Numbered from the stretch's first letter, positions 36,592 through 46,314 are shown. The stretch: 64,000 bases of DNA from Sphingobacterium lactis (GCF_011046555.1 NZ_CP049246.1:3534001-3598000), one strand, 5' to 3'. The notes: generated by a model from the sequence alone, not told the origin. Numbers and translations: made by a program.

Positions 36592-37707
36592 ATGAAAAAA
36601 TTTTTTAAAATCACGATGACCATATTACTGGCACTTATTGTCCTTGCTGCCATTGCGGCCTTTCTCCTGATCCGTTCGGAACAAATGGGGGCCCTTGCGA
36701 GCGGGGAACGCTTAAAACGGATGGAAGCTGAATCGACCTACAAGGAAGGTGCATTTCAGAACCTGGAAATTACGCCTGCCATCAAGGAGGGTGTGAGTCA
36801 AGTGAAAGTATTCAGCCAATTCTTTTTTGGCAAGGATAAGCGCAATGTTCCTTCAAAACCCCTACCGGTACAGGTCACCGACCTAAAGCGCATTCCCTTA
36901 TCGGAGAATGTGATGGTTTGGTTTGGCCACTCCTCCTATTATCTGCAGCTGGATGGCAAACGGATATTGGTAGATCCGGTTTTCAGTGGCAATGCATCAC
37001 CGATCCCCCGCAGCGTACGGGCATTCCCTATGCAACATGTCTACACCGCAGCAGATATGCCAGAAATTGATATATTGGTCATTACCCATGACCATTGGGA
37101 CCACCTGGATTATCCAACCTTCAAAAAACTGAAGGATCAAGTGAAGCAAGTGATTACGGGGGAAGGCGTAGGTGCCCACCTGGAGCGCTGGGGTTACCCT
37201 TCGGAAAAAATCCACGAGTTATACTGGGGTCAACAGAAAAAACTGGACAGCCTGACCTTTACCTCGGCGCCGGCGAGACACTTTTCAGGAAGGTGGCTGA
37301 AGCGAAATACGAGTCTGTGGTCATCTTTTGTCCTTCAGGGCGATTCATTGAAGCTTTACCTGGGTGGTGACTCGGGTTATGGCAGTCATTTCAAGAAAAT
37401 TGGCGCCGAATATGGCCCATTTGATTTGGCGATCCTAGAGAACGGACAATACAACGAAAACTGGCAATACATCCACATGATGCCTGAGGAGGCTGTGTTG
37501 GTGGGACAGGAAATTGGCGCCAAAGCCATCCTGCCCGTGCACAACTCCAAGTTCCCATTGGCCAACCATGCATGGGATGAGCCCATGATCAGGATTACAA
37601 AAGAAGCAAAAGCCAAGGGATTACCAATCCATACCCCTGAGATGGGACAATTGTTTTATCTGGATAAACCAAATGAAACAAAGGAATGGTGGCTAAATAT
37701 AGATTAA
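36592..37707 (+). CDS. MBL-fold metallo-hydrolase, NAPE-PLD/UlaG-like, membrane anchored
   Basis: 371 residues. An N-terminal membrane anchor (about 6-27) places the domain in the periplasm or on the inner membrane. The metallo-beta-lactamase fold has WFGHSSYYLQLDGKRILVDPVFSG, metal ligands THDHWDHLD (HxHxDH), the third His in SAPARHFSGR and a metal-binding Asp in YLGGDSGYG, plus HNSKF near the C terminus. This architecture is that of the NAPE-PLD-like branch, often phosphodiesterases acting on N-acyl phospholipids; substrate here unproven. Monocistronic, convergent with the SPFH gene. Confidence 0.9.
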   Translation: MKKFFKITMTILLALIVLAAIAAFLLIRSEQMGALASGERLKRMEAESTYKEGAFQNLEITPAIKEGVSQVKVFSQFFFGKDKRNVPSKPLPVQVTDLKRIPLSENVMVWFGHSSYYLQLDGKRILVDPVFSGNASPIPRSVRAFPMQHVYTAADMPEIDILVITHDHWDHLDYPTFKKLKDQVKQVITGEGVGAHLERWGYPSEKIHELYWGQQKKLDSLTFTSAPARHFSGRWLKRNTSLWSSFVLQGDSLKLYLGGDSGYGSHFKKIGAEYGPFDLAILENGQYNENWQYIHMMPEEAVLVGQEIGAKAILPVHNSKFPLANHAWDEPMIRITKEAKAKGLPIHTPEMGQLFYLDKPNETKEWWLNID

Positions 37708-37727
37708 CATATTGGGGATAGATTGGT

Positions 37728-38456
37728 TTACGATTTATCCCCTTTCCATAACTCGCGATCGCCGATCACAAAGCTATGCTTTCCTTTCTCGGCAATCTTG
37801 GAGATTGTCTCCAGATAATGCATAAAACGCATATTCTCATCATCCTTCATCATCTCAGCCGCATTCTTCAGCGCTCTGGCTGTAGCAACGACCGTTCGAG
37901 CATTCTCCAAGTCAGTTTTGGACCTGATCTTACTTTCCAACTGCTTGGCAAAAAGGTCTTGGATATTCTTGGGAAACGTCAGATCCCGTAGGGTTACATC
38001 CAACAGCTCCAAACCGAGATCGGCAGCAACAGCATCCATCCGATCGGTCCTCAGTGTGGTCAATGAACTGCGCTGTTCGTTGAGCTCCTCACTCTGCAAT
38101 CCGGAAAGGATATTCCTAATCTCGATCTGAATGAGAGCCTGCAATTTCTGTTCGGCTTCATAGATCATATTATAGCCATTCCGATCGAAGTTCACCTTTT
38201 CCATAAAGAGTTTGGGATCTGCAATGCGGTAGAAAACAAAATAGGAAAACCGAAAGGCAATATTGTCCTTAGAGAGAACCTCTTGATTGGTTACCAAAAG
38301 CATCTTTGACACCTGGGGCAGCATCACTGTAAGGTAGCTCTCCGAATTGGGAAGACGATGCTTACCCGGCCCCAGCACTTCCTGGAACTGACTATCTTTA
38401 AACACAACTCCTGCTGTATTTGGAGGGACGACAATATCTTTACTGAATAAACCCAT
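37728..38456 (-). CDS. SPFH/Band 7 (slipin-like) protein
   Basis: 242 residues. The Band 7/SPFH domain is recognisable in VPPNTAGVVFKDSQFQEVLGPGKH, NIAFRFSYFVFYRIADPKLFMEKVN and the coiled C-terminal part TFPKNIQDLFAKQLESKIRSKTDLENARTVVATARALKNA. Classical slipins begin with a membrane hairpin, which is missing here, so this is a soluble or peripherally attached form. It has no NfeD neighbour. Role probably scaffolding at the membrane; not more specific. Confidence 0.85.
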   Translation of the reverse strand: MGLFSKDIVVPPNTAGVVFKDSQFQEVLGPGKHRLPNSESYLTVMLPQVSKMLLVTNQEVLSKDNIAFRFSYFVFYRIADPKLFMEKVNFDRNGYNMIYEAEQKLQALIQIEIRNILSGLQSEELNEQRSSLTTLRTDRMDAVAADLGLELLDVTLRDLTFPKNIQDLFAKQLESKIRSKTDLENARTVVATARALKNAAEMMKDDENMRFMHYLETISKIAEKGKHSFVIGDRELWKGDKS

Positions 38457-38687
38457 AAAATCCTTTTTTTAAAAGATGAAGGACGTATCCTGGAAAGGGA
38501 ATACACCTTAAGCCGATGGCGGTATCCGGCATATTGCAAACTTTCGTCAGACTGAACCGAGGTCCTGTCCTTCACCTTTTGTTTTACATCTGTAAGAGAA
38601 ACCTTAATTCTCAAGTTGGAAGGCCAGCTCCGCAATACGCTACTTGCCCAAGACCTTCCCAAAAATTCAGTAGCTGGCGGTTATATC

Positions 38688-39155
38688 TTATTGCTTCTTC
38701 AGGATCATCCCGTGATCGAAACGAAGCGTGCTCTTATCCTTGAATACCATCAGCGAATCCTGCTCTTCCACATCACCGAATCCTTCCACCAGACCTTCCG
38801 GCACGATGCCGAAAACGATCTCCCGAACGGAATTCATGCCCTCCGAGGTAAAGTGGTATTCCCCTACCACCAATGAATCCTGAACCACCCCGCGGAATTC
38901 ACCGTTATTGCGATCCTTTTCGTCAAAACTATAGCTCAATTCGCCGATCAATGAATCCTGCTGATTTCTCAAGTCCATCAGTATGGTATCTTTTCCCTGC
39001 GCAAAACTATACTTCCCAGCAAGTTCGGCTGCTGTCCATGCCTTCTTTTCCTTGTCTCCACCTGCAGCTTGGCCATCCCCGGCATTATTCCCACAGGAAA
39101 TCATTCCTGCCAAAATAAAAGGAACGGCAAATACTGGAATTAGTTTTTTTCTCAT
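38688..39155 (-). CDS. Lipoprotein of unknown function
   Basis: 155 residues. Lipoprotein signal with lipobox MISC, lipid on Cys21, and a G/A-rich linker. The domain is beta rich (KYSFAQGKDTILMDLRNQQDSLIGELSYSFDEKDRNNGEFRGVVQDSLVVGEYHF), with repeated D-(S/T)-(L/I) strands as in small lipocalin-like folds. Many Bacteroidota have such proteins beside peptidases or under stress control; no family name is given. Monocistronic. Confidence 0.78.
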   Translation of the reverse strand: MRKKLIPVFAVPFILAGMISCGNNAGDGQAAGGDKEKKAWTAAELAGKYSFAQGKDTILMDLRNQQDSLIGELSYSFDEKDRNNGEFRGVVQDSLVVGEYHFTSEGMNSVREIVFGIVPEGLVEGFGDVEEQDSLMVFKDKSTLRFDHGMILKKQ

Positions 39156-39272
39156 CTCGAATTCTCTTTAGCTATATAACGTTAAATTTCTACGTAATGT
39201 TACCGTAAAAACTTTAGAATATATAGCGAAACCACAATTGTACCAAATTTATTATCCTAACTTTACTCTCCT

Positions 39273-41303
39273 ATGAATATGCTATTAAAATCATTTGATA
39301 CCACACACGATACTTCTCCGTTCGCCAAGATCAAGAACGAAGATTATATTCCTGCTTTTGATGCTGCCATTGCGGATACCAAAAAGGAAATAGATGCCAT
39401 TTGTGAAAACCCTGATCCGGCGACTTTCGAGAACAGCATTGAAGCCCTTTCTTTTTCGGGCATGCATCTGGACAGAATCTCCAATATCTTTTTCAACCTG
39501 CATTCCGCGGAGACGAACGACGAACTGGAGAAAATAGCACAAGAGGTGGCCCCAAAACTGGCCGACCTCAGCAGTGACATCACACTCAATGAAAAGTTGT
39601 TCGAGCGCATCAAGGCGGTTTACGACAGGAAAGCGGAACTTGGACTGACACAGGAGCAGGATACCCTATTGACAAAATATTACCTGGACTTTGTCCGCAA
39701 TGGCGCATTGTTGCCATTGGACAAAAAAGAGGAACTGCGGAAAATCGATCAGGAATTATCGGTCCTGAAGCTGCATTATGGAGAACATGTGCTGGCCGAC
39801 AGCAATGCTTACCAATTGCACATCTCGAAGCAGGAAGACCTTGCGGGATTACCGGAAGGCATTGTCGAGGCGGCGCATGAACTGGCGAAGGAAGAGGGCA
39901 AGGAAGGCTGGATCTTTACATTGGACTACCCGAGCTATATCCCCTTCATGACCTATGCCGACAACCGTGCGCTACGGAGGGAGATGGCGATAGCAGCGGG
40001 TAAAAAAGCCTACCAGAACAACGAGAACAACAACACGGATATCGTGCTAAAGATCGTGAACCTGCGCCACCAGCGGGCGCAGATCTTAGGCTATGCTTCC
40101 CACGCACATTTTATCCTTGAAGAACGCATGGCCAAAGATCCTGAGACGGTGAAATCATTTCTCGGCGACCTGCTTGCGAAGGGTAAACCTGCAGCGCTCC
40201 GTGAATTTGATGAGCTATCGGCTTTTGCCAAAGAACTTGACGGCTTGGATCAGCTGGAAAAGTGGGACGGCAGTTACTACAGCGAAAAATTGAAGCAGCA
40301 ACGCTTCAACCTCGACGATGAAAAATTAAAACCGTATTTTAAATTGGACAATGTCCTGAACGGTGTATTTGACATTGCGCACCGCCTGTTCGGTCTGAAC
40401 TTCAAAGAGGTGGGCACCATCGACAAATACCATCCCGAAGTACAGACCTTTGAGGTCCGTGATGACCATGGAGGGTTGGTTGCGATATTTTATGCGGACT
40501 TCTTCCCACGGAAGGGAAAGCGAAATGGCGCTTGGATGACGTCATTTAAACCCCAGTATCGACTGCATGGTGTAAATGAACGTCCTCATGTGTCCATTGT
40601 CTGTAATTTCTCCAGACCGACACCGACGAAACCATCGCTGCTGACTTTTAATGAGGTCACCACATTGTTCCATGAATTCGGCCACGCCCTTCACGGCATG
40701 CTTGCAGATACCACCTACCCTACCTTATCCGGAACCTCCGTTTATTGGGATTTCGTGGAGCTGCCAAGCCAGATCATGGAAAACTGGTGCTATGAAGAGG
40801 AGGCGCTGAAATTATTCGCCAAGCACTACGAAACCGGGGAGCTTATCCCGATGGAGTATGTCGAAAAAATCAAGGAAAGTGCGTCTTTTCTGGAAGGATT
40901 GGCCACCGTTCGTCAGATCAGCTTCGGTATGCTCGATATGGGTTGGCATGGCCAGGACCCATCGGCAATCAAAGACCTGAAGGCCTTTGAAAACGAACAG
41001 TTCGCGCCTACCCAGATCTATCCGGATGTGCAGGAGAATGCCATGAGCCCATCTTTCTCCCATATCTTCAATGGCGGGTATTCCTCCGGCTATTATTCCT
41101 ATAAATGGGCAGAAGTATTGGATGCAGATGCATTCGATTATTTCAAACAGGAAGGGATATTCAATCCGGAAGTCGCACGGAAATTCAAGGAAAATATTCT
41201 ATCCAAGGGCGGGACGGTCCATCCGATGGAGCTCTATAAAGCGTTCAGGGGACAGGAACCTTCCGTCGAACCACTCCTCAGACGAGCAGGTTTATTGGAT
41301 TAA
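39273..41303 (+). CDS. M3 family metallopeptidase (peptidyl-dipeptidase Dcp / oligopeptidase A)
   Basis: 676 residues, normal for M3A. Zinc motif HEFGH at residues 467-471 (TTLFHEFGHALHGML), with the following E in FVELPSQIMENW. The upstream HVSIVCNFSRPTPTKPSLLTFNEV and the tail GGTVHPMELYKAFRGQEPSVEPLLRRAGL are diagnostic of Dcp/OpdA. No signal peptide, so cytoplasmic; it hydrolyses short peptides. An ATG two codons downstream is an alternative start. A terminator follows. Confidence 0.95.
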   Translation: MNMLLKSFDTTHDTSPFAKIKNEDYIPAFDAAIADTKKEIDAICENPDPATFENSIEALSFSGMHLDRISNIFFNLHSAETNDELEKIAQEVAPKLADLSSDITLNEKLFERIKAVYDRKAELGLTQEQDTLLTKYYLDFVRNGALLPLDKKEELRKIDQELSVLKLHYGEHVLADSNAYQLHISKQEDLAGLPEGIVEAAHELAKEEGKEGWIFTLDYPSYIPFMTYADNRALRREMAIAAGKKAYQNNENNNTDIVLKIVNLRHQRAQILGYASHAHFILEERMAKDPETVKSFLGDLLAKGKPAALREFDELSAFAKELDGLDQLEKWDGSYYSEKLKQQRFNLDDEKLKPYFKLDNVLNGVFDIAHRLFGLNFKEVGTIDKYHPEVQTFEVRDDHGGLVAIFYADFFPRKGKRNGAWMTSFKPQYRLHGVNERPHVSIVCNFSRPTPTKPSLLTFNEVTTLFHEFGHALHGMLADTTYPTLSGTSVYWDFVELPSQIMENWCYEEEALKLFAKHYETGELIPMEYVEKIKESASFLEGLATVRQISFGMLDMGWHGQDPSAIKDLKAFENEQFAPTQIYPDVQENAMSPSFSHIFNGGYSSGYYSYKWAEVLDADAFDYFKQEGIFNPEVARKFKENILSKGGTVHPMELYKAFRGQEPSVEPLLRRAGLLD

Positions 41304-41311
41304 AACATGGG

Positions 41312-41344
41312 CAGCCAAGGGTTCAACAGATCCCTTGGCTGTTA
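41312..41344 (+). terminator. Terminator of the M3 peptidase gene
   Basis: CAGCCAAGGG / CCCTTGGCTG with a 10-nt loop followed by TTATTT. Confidence 0.85.
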
Positions 41345-41379
41345 TTTACTTCACTAGCTAATATTTACTACATTTGACC

Positions 41380-41919
41380 ATGCAGATTCCCATTAAGAAT
41401 ATGGTTTGCCCGCGTTGCGTGATGGCTATCGAACAGATCCTCGACCGCATGGATATCCCCTACAGTGAAGTCAGCATTGGGAGTGTAAATTTGGAAAGGG
41501 ACCTGCAACCGGAGGAGCTGCAACGATTCGATCGGGAATTGCAGGAAATTGGCTTTGAAATCCTGCAGGACAGAAAACAGAAGCTTGCGGAAGAGATCAA
41601 GGTTGCCCTATTGGAAATGATCAATATGCCAACAGAACAACCCCTCAAGACGTCAACCTGGCTTTCCGAGAGATTCAATCTGGAATACACTTACCTCAGC
41701 AGCGTCTTTTCGGAGGTACAAGATGAAAACATCGAGAAATACCTCATCAAACTCAAGATCGAAAAAGCGAAGGAGCTCATATCCTACGACCAAAGCATGG
41801 CTGAAATAGCCGATCGCCTGCAATACAGTAGCGTAGCCCACCTCAGCAATCAATTCAAGAAGATAACCGGCATGACACCTTCGGAATACCGTAAAAATGT
41901 GCAGTTGAATCAAGGTTAA
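41380..41919 (+). CDS. AraC-type regulator with N-terminal CxxC metal-binding-like segment
   Basis: 179 residues from the ATG (the longer frame begins with TTG). The N-terminal 60 residues carry MVCPRC (Cys10 and Cys13) followed by a helix and strands, resembling an HMA copper-chaperone fold but with its own loop structure. The C-terminal 100 residues are a full AraC double helix-turn-helix (TYLSSVFSEVQ, MAEIADRLQYSSVAHLSNQFKKITGMTPSEYRK). This two-part layout is a family common in Bacteroidota and often beside metal homeostasis or envelope genes; here it has no obvious operon partner. Metal or thiol sensing is inferred from the CxxC. Confidence 0.85.
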   Translation: MQIPIKNMVCPRCVMAIEQILDRMDIPYSEVSIGSVNLERDLQPEELQRFDRELQEIGFEILQDRKQKLAEEIKVALLEMINMPTEQPLKTSTWLSERFNLEYTYLSSVFSEVQDENIEKYLIKLKIEKAKELISYDQSMAEIADRLQYSSVAHLSNQFKKITGMTPSEYRKNVQLNQG

Positions 41920-42023
41920 AAGAACAGAAGCGAAATAGTTACACCCCTGCCGGGTTTAGGTGGTGTAAAATGTACCCCATTAATGATAGCGTTATTATAG
42001 TGCGATCAACAAGCCCCTCACTG

Positions 42024-42054
42024 TCTCAAATCTCACATCTCATATCTCACATCT
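42024..42054. repeat. Tandem heptamer repeat TCTCAnA (4 copies)
   Basis: TCTCAAA, TCTCACA, TCTCATA, TCTCACA and a final TCT. A short imperfect tandem repeat in the intergenic region before the TPR gene terminator. Confidence 0.8.
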
Positions 42055-42055
42055 A

Positions 42056-42107
42056 CCCATAAAAAAATAGGGGGTGTTTTTTGAAAACACCCCCTTTTTT
42101 TTATGGG
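42056..42107. terminator. Bidirectional terminator before the TPR gene 3' end
   Basis: GGGGGTGTTTT / AAAACACCCCC in the middle, extended by CCCAT..A-run with T-run..ATGGG outside. Very strong; serves the TPR gene and can stop the plus strand. Confidence 0.9.
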
Positions 42108-42114
42108 CTAGAGC

Positions 42115-42786
42115 CTACTTCAAGTTATCTCTGTAAACTTTAGCTTTCTTTACTTCTGTTTGGATATCTTTACGGGAAGCATCGTACGTCAACACTTTCT
42201 CGTAATCTGTTACCGCTTTGTTGTAGGCTTCAGTAGCTGCAGCTTTGTTGTAGTTTGCAGCTCCTTTAGTACCTGTAAGGATACCTAGGTCACGGTAAGC
42301 GATTGCACGGTTTTGGTACAATTTAGCATCGTTCGCATTTACAGCGATTGCTTTTGTATAGTCAGCAACTGCAGAAGTCAATAAAGCTTGACGTTCTTGG
42401 TTGCTCAATTTTAGATCTTTGTTAACTGCCATGTTATTGTTCGCTTTCGCTTTGTAATAATATGCAGAAACATTCTTAGGGTCTAATGAAATAACCTTGG
42501 TGAAGTTAGCGACTGCTTTTTTGTAATCGCCGTTCTGAAATTGAGAGTAACCCAATAAATAAACTACTTCTGGTTCACTACCTGCTTTAGGAAGTGCTTT
42601 CTCAAATTGACTCGCAGCAGTTTTAAAATCGCCATCTAACAATGCTTTCTCACCGGCGCGTACGTTCGGGTCACTGTGCTGTTCTTTTGTCTGTGCTTGT
42701 GCACCCATCGTAGCTAAAGCCAATGCCACTGTAGCTAATCCAATCTTTACTGATTTCATCTGCGTATTTAATTTATTAAAGTTCAT
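42115..42786 (-). CDS. Exported TPR-repeat protein
   Basis: 223 residues. Signal peptide ends near GAQAQ (about residue 32, or 23 from the second ATG at 42759). Then TPR motifs: LLDGDFKTAASQFEKALPKA, YLLGYSQFQNGDYKKAVANFTKVISLDPKNVSAYYYKAKANNNM and AVADYTKAIAVNANDAKLYQNRAIAYRDLG. A periplasmic or outer-membrane adaptor is likely. No partner gene next to it. Confidence 0.85.
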   Translation of the reverse strand: MNFNKLNTQMKSVKIGLATVALALATMGAQAQTKEQHSDPNVRAGEKALLDGDFKTAASQFEKALPKAGSEPEVVYLLGYSQFQNGDYKKAVANFTKVISLDPKNVSAYYYKAKANNNMAVNKDLKLSNQERQALLTSAVADYTKAIAVNANDAKLYQNRAIAYRDLGILTGTKGAANYNKAAATEAYNKAVTDYEKVLTYDASRKDIQTEVKKAKVYRDNLK

Positions 42787-43108
42787 ATCCGATTTTTATG
42801 TTGTTTTCCAATAATGTACGTGGTTCTCACGTATAGAGTAAAAATCCATCAAATAGTTTAACCGAACAACGAATAGTTATAAACATTTCCACATTTCAAC
42901 GCTTTGTCTACTACCGTCCCTTTCTTTGGTCAAAAGTGACAAACGCCGTTCGATAACTGACGATTTAACAGATACGTTAACTTATTAGCATAAAATGTAC
43001 CAAAAAAAACTCTTGGCACTTCCCTTGCATATCATAAGTAACATAAACATTAAAGATAATAAGCCGACAACGCTGACAACTTGTCGTTCTCGGCATGAAA
43101 TAAAACAT
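42787..43108. other. Divergent upstream region of lon and the TPR gene
   Basis: About 320 bp with no ORF of its own. An in-frame ATG at 42995 would extend Lon by 38 residues lacking any Lon similarity, so the region is taken as promoter and leader sequence. No clear TAnnTTTG box was found. Confidence 0.6.
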
Positions 43109-45568
43109 ATGAGCAAATTTGATTCATTCAACTTTAATCAAACATTACCTATCATAAACGAAGAAACCGAATTCTTTCCTTTATTATCCCAACAAGATGA
43201 GGACGAGATGCAGAATGCGGAGGTACCGGAACAACTTCCGATCCTGCCCCTGCGCAATACGGTTTTATTCCCAGGGGTAGTGATTCCGATTACTGTTGGA
43301 CGCGATAAATCCATCAAACTGGTAAAAGATGCCTACAAGGGCGATAAAACCATTGCGGTGGTCTCCCAGAAAGATATGAATGTGGAGGATCCTACTTTTG
43401 AGCAGATCAATAAAGTGGGAACCGTAGCGCATATCATCAAGATATTGCAGATGCCCGATGGCAATACTACAGTTATTATCCAAGGTAAACAGCGGATCAG
43501 ACTAATGGAGCTTGTCCAATCGGAGCCTTACTTGATCGCGCAGGTCGAGCGTTTCCCGGAAGAGAAACCGAAGACCAGCAGCAAAGAATTCAAGGCTTTG
43601 ATATCCTCGGTTAAGGAGTTGGCCCTGCAGATCATCCAATTATCGCCAAACCTACCTAGCGAGGCGGGCATTGCGATCAAGAATATCGAAAGTCCAACCT
43701 TCTTGGTGAACTTCATTTCCTCCAACCTGTCGCTCGAACTGGAGCAGAAACAGGATTTGTTGGAGATTAAGGATTTCGTCAAGCGGGCAAAGCTGTTATT
43801 GGAGCACCTGACCACGGAAATCCAGATGCTGGAGCTGAAGAACCAGATTCAGAATAAGGTTCGTGTTGATCTGGACAAGCAGCAGCGCGACTATTTCTTA
43901 AGCCAGCAGCTGAAGACCATCCAGGAAGAACTTGGCGGCAGCACGCCGGATTTGGAACTGGAGGAATTGAAGAAACGCGGCAAGGCCAAGAAATGGCCAG
44001 AAGATGTAGGCAAACATTTCCAGAAAGAACTGGAGAAGTTGGCACGCATCAATCCTGCTGCGGCGGACTATTCCGTTCAACTCAATTACCTGGAGTTGCT
44101 ATTGGATTTGCCATGGGGTGAATTCAGCAAGGACAATTTCGACCTGAACCGTGCGGAAAAAATCTTGAACAAAGACCATTACGGCTTGGATAAGGTTAAA
44201 CAACGTATCGTGGAGTATTTGGCTGTACTGAAGCTGAAGAACGACATGAAAGCGCCTATCCTTTGTTTGGTGGGTCCTCCAGGAGTCGGAAAGACGTCGT
44301 TGGGGAAATCCGTCGCGAAGGCATTGGGTAGAAAATATACCAGGATGGCGTTAGGTGGTATCCGTGATGAAGCGGAAATCCGCGGTCACCGGAAAACCTA
44401 CATCGGTGCCATGCCGGGGCGTATCATACAATCCCTGAAAAAGGCAGGCACGTCAAATCCGGTATTCGTACTGGATGAGATCGATAAATTGGGATCTGAT
44501 TTCAAGGGTGATCCTTCCTCCGCGCTATTGGAGGTTTTGGATCCGGAACAGAATACCCACTTCTACGACCATTATGTGGAGATGGAATATGACCTTTCCA
44601 AGGTGATGTTCATCGCAACGGCCAATTCCCTGAGTGGAATTCAGCCTGCATTATTGGACCGTATGGAAATCATCGAGGTGAATGGATATACCATTGAGGA
44701 GAAGATAGAAATTGCGAAGAAGCACCTGTTGCCAAAGCAACGCGAGATGCACGGCATCCAGGCGAAGGACATTGCACTGAAACCGAAGATGATCGAAAAG
44801 ATCATTGAAGAGTATACACGGGAATCGGGGGTTCGTGGTCTGGAGAAAAAGATTGGTTCTGTGGTTCGCGGTATTGCAACGCGCATTGTCATGGAGAAGG
44901 ATTATTCACCGAACCTTTCGGCAGAAGAAATTGAGGACATCCTCGGCGCACCGATATTTGACAAGGATCTCTACGAGAACAATGACATTGCTGGTGTGGT
45001 AACTGGACTTGCTTGGACTTCTGTAGGTGGTGATATCTTATTTATCGAATCCAGCTTAAGCCCGGGTAAGGGAAAATTGAGCCTTACGGGTAACCTCGGC
45101 GATGTAATGAAGGAGTCTGCTGCCATTGCCATGGCCTACCTGCGGTCCCACTCGGATGAGTTTGGCATCGACTACAAGGTGTTCGACCAATGGGATGTCA
45201 ATATCCACGTTCCTGCGGGTGCTACCCCGAAGGATGGACCATCAGCCGGTGTGACGATGCTGACGGCGCTTGCCTCCCTGTTCACCCAGCGGAAAGTGAA
45301 ATCCAAATTGGCCATGACCGGCGAAATCACCCTACGCGGAAAGGTGCTACCGGTTGGCGGGATCAAAGAAAAAATCCTTGCAGCCAAACGGGCAAACATC
45401 AAGGAGATCATCCTTTGCAAAGCCAATCAAAAGGATATCCAGGAAATCAAGGAAGACTATGTGAAGGACTTAACCTTCCATTATGTGACCGACATGAAGG
45501 AAGTGGTGAAACTAGCGCTTCTGGATGAAAAGGTAAAATATGCAAAGGAATTGAATCGCGCAGATTAA
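43109..45568 (+). CDS. lon: ATP-dependent protease La
   Basis: 819 residues from the ATG at 43109. The N-terminal LON substrate-binding domain begins with LPILPLRNTVLFPGVVIPITVGR, the AAA+ module has Walker A GPPGVGKT at 389-396 and FVLDEIDKLG as Walker B, and the protease domain contains KDGPSAGVTM with catalytic Ser712 and the partner Lys in GGIKEKILAAKRAN. It degrades misfolded and regulatory proteins in the cytoplasm and is usually heat-shock controlled; no heat-shock promoter was recognised here. Followed by a strong terminator. Confidence 0.97.
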   Translation: MSKFDSFNFNQTLPIINEETEFFPLLSQQDEDEMQNAEVPEQLPILPLRNTVLFPGVVIPITVGRDKSIKLVKDAYKGDKTIAVVSQKDMNVEDPTFEQINKVGTVAHIIKILQMPDGNTTVIIQGKQRIRLMELVQSEPYLIAQVERFPEEKPKTSSKEFKALISSVKELALQIIQLSPNLPSEAGIAIKNIESPTFLVNFISSNLSLELEQKQDLLEIKDFVKRAKLLLEHLTTEIQMLELKNQIQNKVRVDLDKQQRDYFLSQQLKTIQEELGGSTPDLELEELKKRGKAKKWPEDVGKHFQKELEKLARINPAAADYSVQLNYLELLLDLPWGEFSKDNFDLNRAEKILNKDHYGLDKVKQRIVEYLAVLKLKNDMKAPILCLVGPPGVGKTSLGKSVAKALGRKYTRMALGGIRDEAEIRGHRKTYIGAMPGRIIQSLKKAGTSNPVFVLDEIDKLGSDFKGDPSSALLEVLDPEQNTHFYDHYVEMEYDLSKVMFIATANSLSGIQPALLDRMEIIEVNGYTIEEKIEIAKKHLLPKQREMHGIQAKDIALKPKMIEKIIEEYTRESGVRGLEKKIGSVVRGIATRIVMEKDYSPNLSAEEIEDILGAPIFDKDLYENNDIAGVVTGLAWTSVGGDILFIESSLSPGKGKLSLTGNLGDVMKESAAIAMAYLRSHSDEFGIDYKVFDQWDVNIHVPAGATPKDGPSAGVTMLTALASLFTQRKVKSKLAMTGEITLRGKVLPVGGIKEKILAAKRANIKEIILCKANQKDIQEIKEDYVKDLTFHYVTDMKEVVKLALLDEKVKYAKELNRAD

Positions 45569-45590
45569 GACCTTTAGACTATAGATTTTA

Positions 45591-45627
45591 AAAAACCTGC
45601 CTCCACTCTGGAGTGCAGGTTTTTTTA
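45591..45627 (+). terminator. Terminator of lon
   Basis: AAAAACCTGC / GCAGGTTTTT with an inner CTCCA/TGGAG pairing, then more T. Confidence 0.92.
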
Positions 45628-45730
45628 TGTTTCAGGATTGGTTGGGCGCATCCTTTTCTCCCCCGTCATGGGAATCTTAAAACTTCCGTTTCATTTCCAT
45701 CCCTCCTGAAATTACTGTATGTTTGCAACA

Positions 45731-46267
45731 ATGAATCCCACAAGTAAAACTACTCGTTTTATTAGCAGAGTCATCACCTCTCCCCTTTTGATTTATATTA
45801 TCAGATGTCTGATAGGTTTTGTGATCGGATACCTCCTATATCTTCGCTTTAAACAATTCGAGATTTTCTGGGCTTTATTATCCATTATCCTGGTTATTTC
45901 ACCGGAGGAAAAGGATTCCAAGCGGCTATCCATCGAGCGATTTAAATCGAATTTCGTCGGTTCTGTTGTGGCGATGGGATGCGTATGGCTGTTGCCCAAA
46001 TCCGTGTACAGCATTATGGCGGGCATCGTCATTACCATTATCCTATGTCGGGCCTTCAAAATTCTGAACATGGCACGTGTTGCCATCGTGGCGCTGCTGA
46101 TCATTATGATCGAACCGCACCATACTCAAGTGGCCTATACGCCGATCTACCGCGCGCTTTCTACCGGTATAGGTTGTATTATCGGTCTAACAATCGTCAT
46201 TGCTAGCTCGGGCATTATCCATTTCCTGCGCAATAAATACCACATCTTCACCAACCCTTCGGATTAG
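45731..46267 (+). CDS. FUSC-like small membrane protein
   Basis: 178 residues from the ATG at 45731; the in-frame ATG at 45719 lies inside the TATGTTTG box and is not preferred. Four or five membrane segments (about 20-37, 38-57, 72-110, 112-128, 140-160) with the motif ISPEEKDSKRLSIERFKSNFVGSVVA, which is typical of the FUSC/aromatic-acid exporter-like family. Transport of organic acids or a related substrate is inferred only. Ends 60 bp before rnhA. Confidence 0.78.
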   Translation: MNPTSKTTRFISRVITSPLLIYIIRCLIGFVIGYLLYLRFKQFEIFWALLSIILVISPEEKDSKRLSIERFKSNFVGSVVAMGCVWLLPKSVYSIMAGIVITIILCRAFKILNMARVAIVALLIIMIEPHHTQVAYTPIYRALSTGIGCIIGLTIVIASSGIIHFLRNKYHIFTNPSD

Positions 46268-46314
46268 CGGTTACCCATTTGCTCCCCTTTTCGGGCAGAA
46301 TCCAATTAAATCCT

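Noticed and set aside
37713..37742. GGGGATA/TATCCCC hairpin as a terminator between the MBL and SPFH genes
   Set aside because: The right arm lies inside the SPFH coding sequence and no T run follows on either strand.
41369..41376. TACATTTG as a normal promoter of the HMA-AraC gene
   Set aside because: It lies only 3 bp before the ATG and has no -33 element; kept only as part of the leaderless-promoter observation, not as a feature.
42995..43108. 38-residue N-terminal extension of Lon
   Set aside because: No similarity to Lon proteins; the ATG at 43109 fits the known N terminus.
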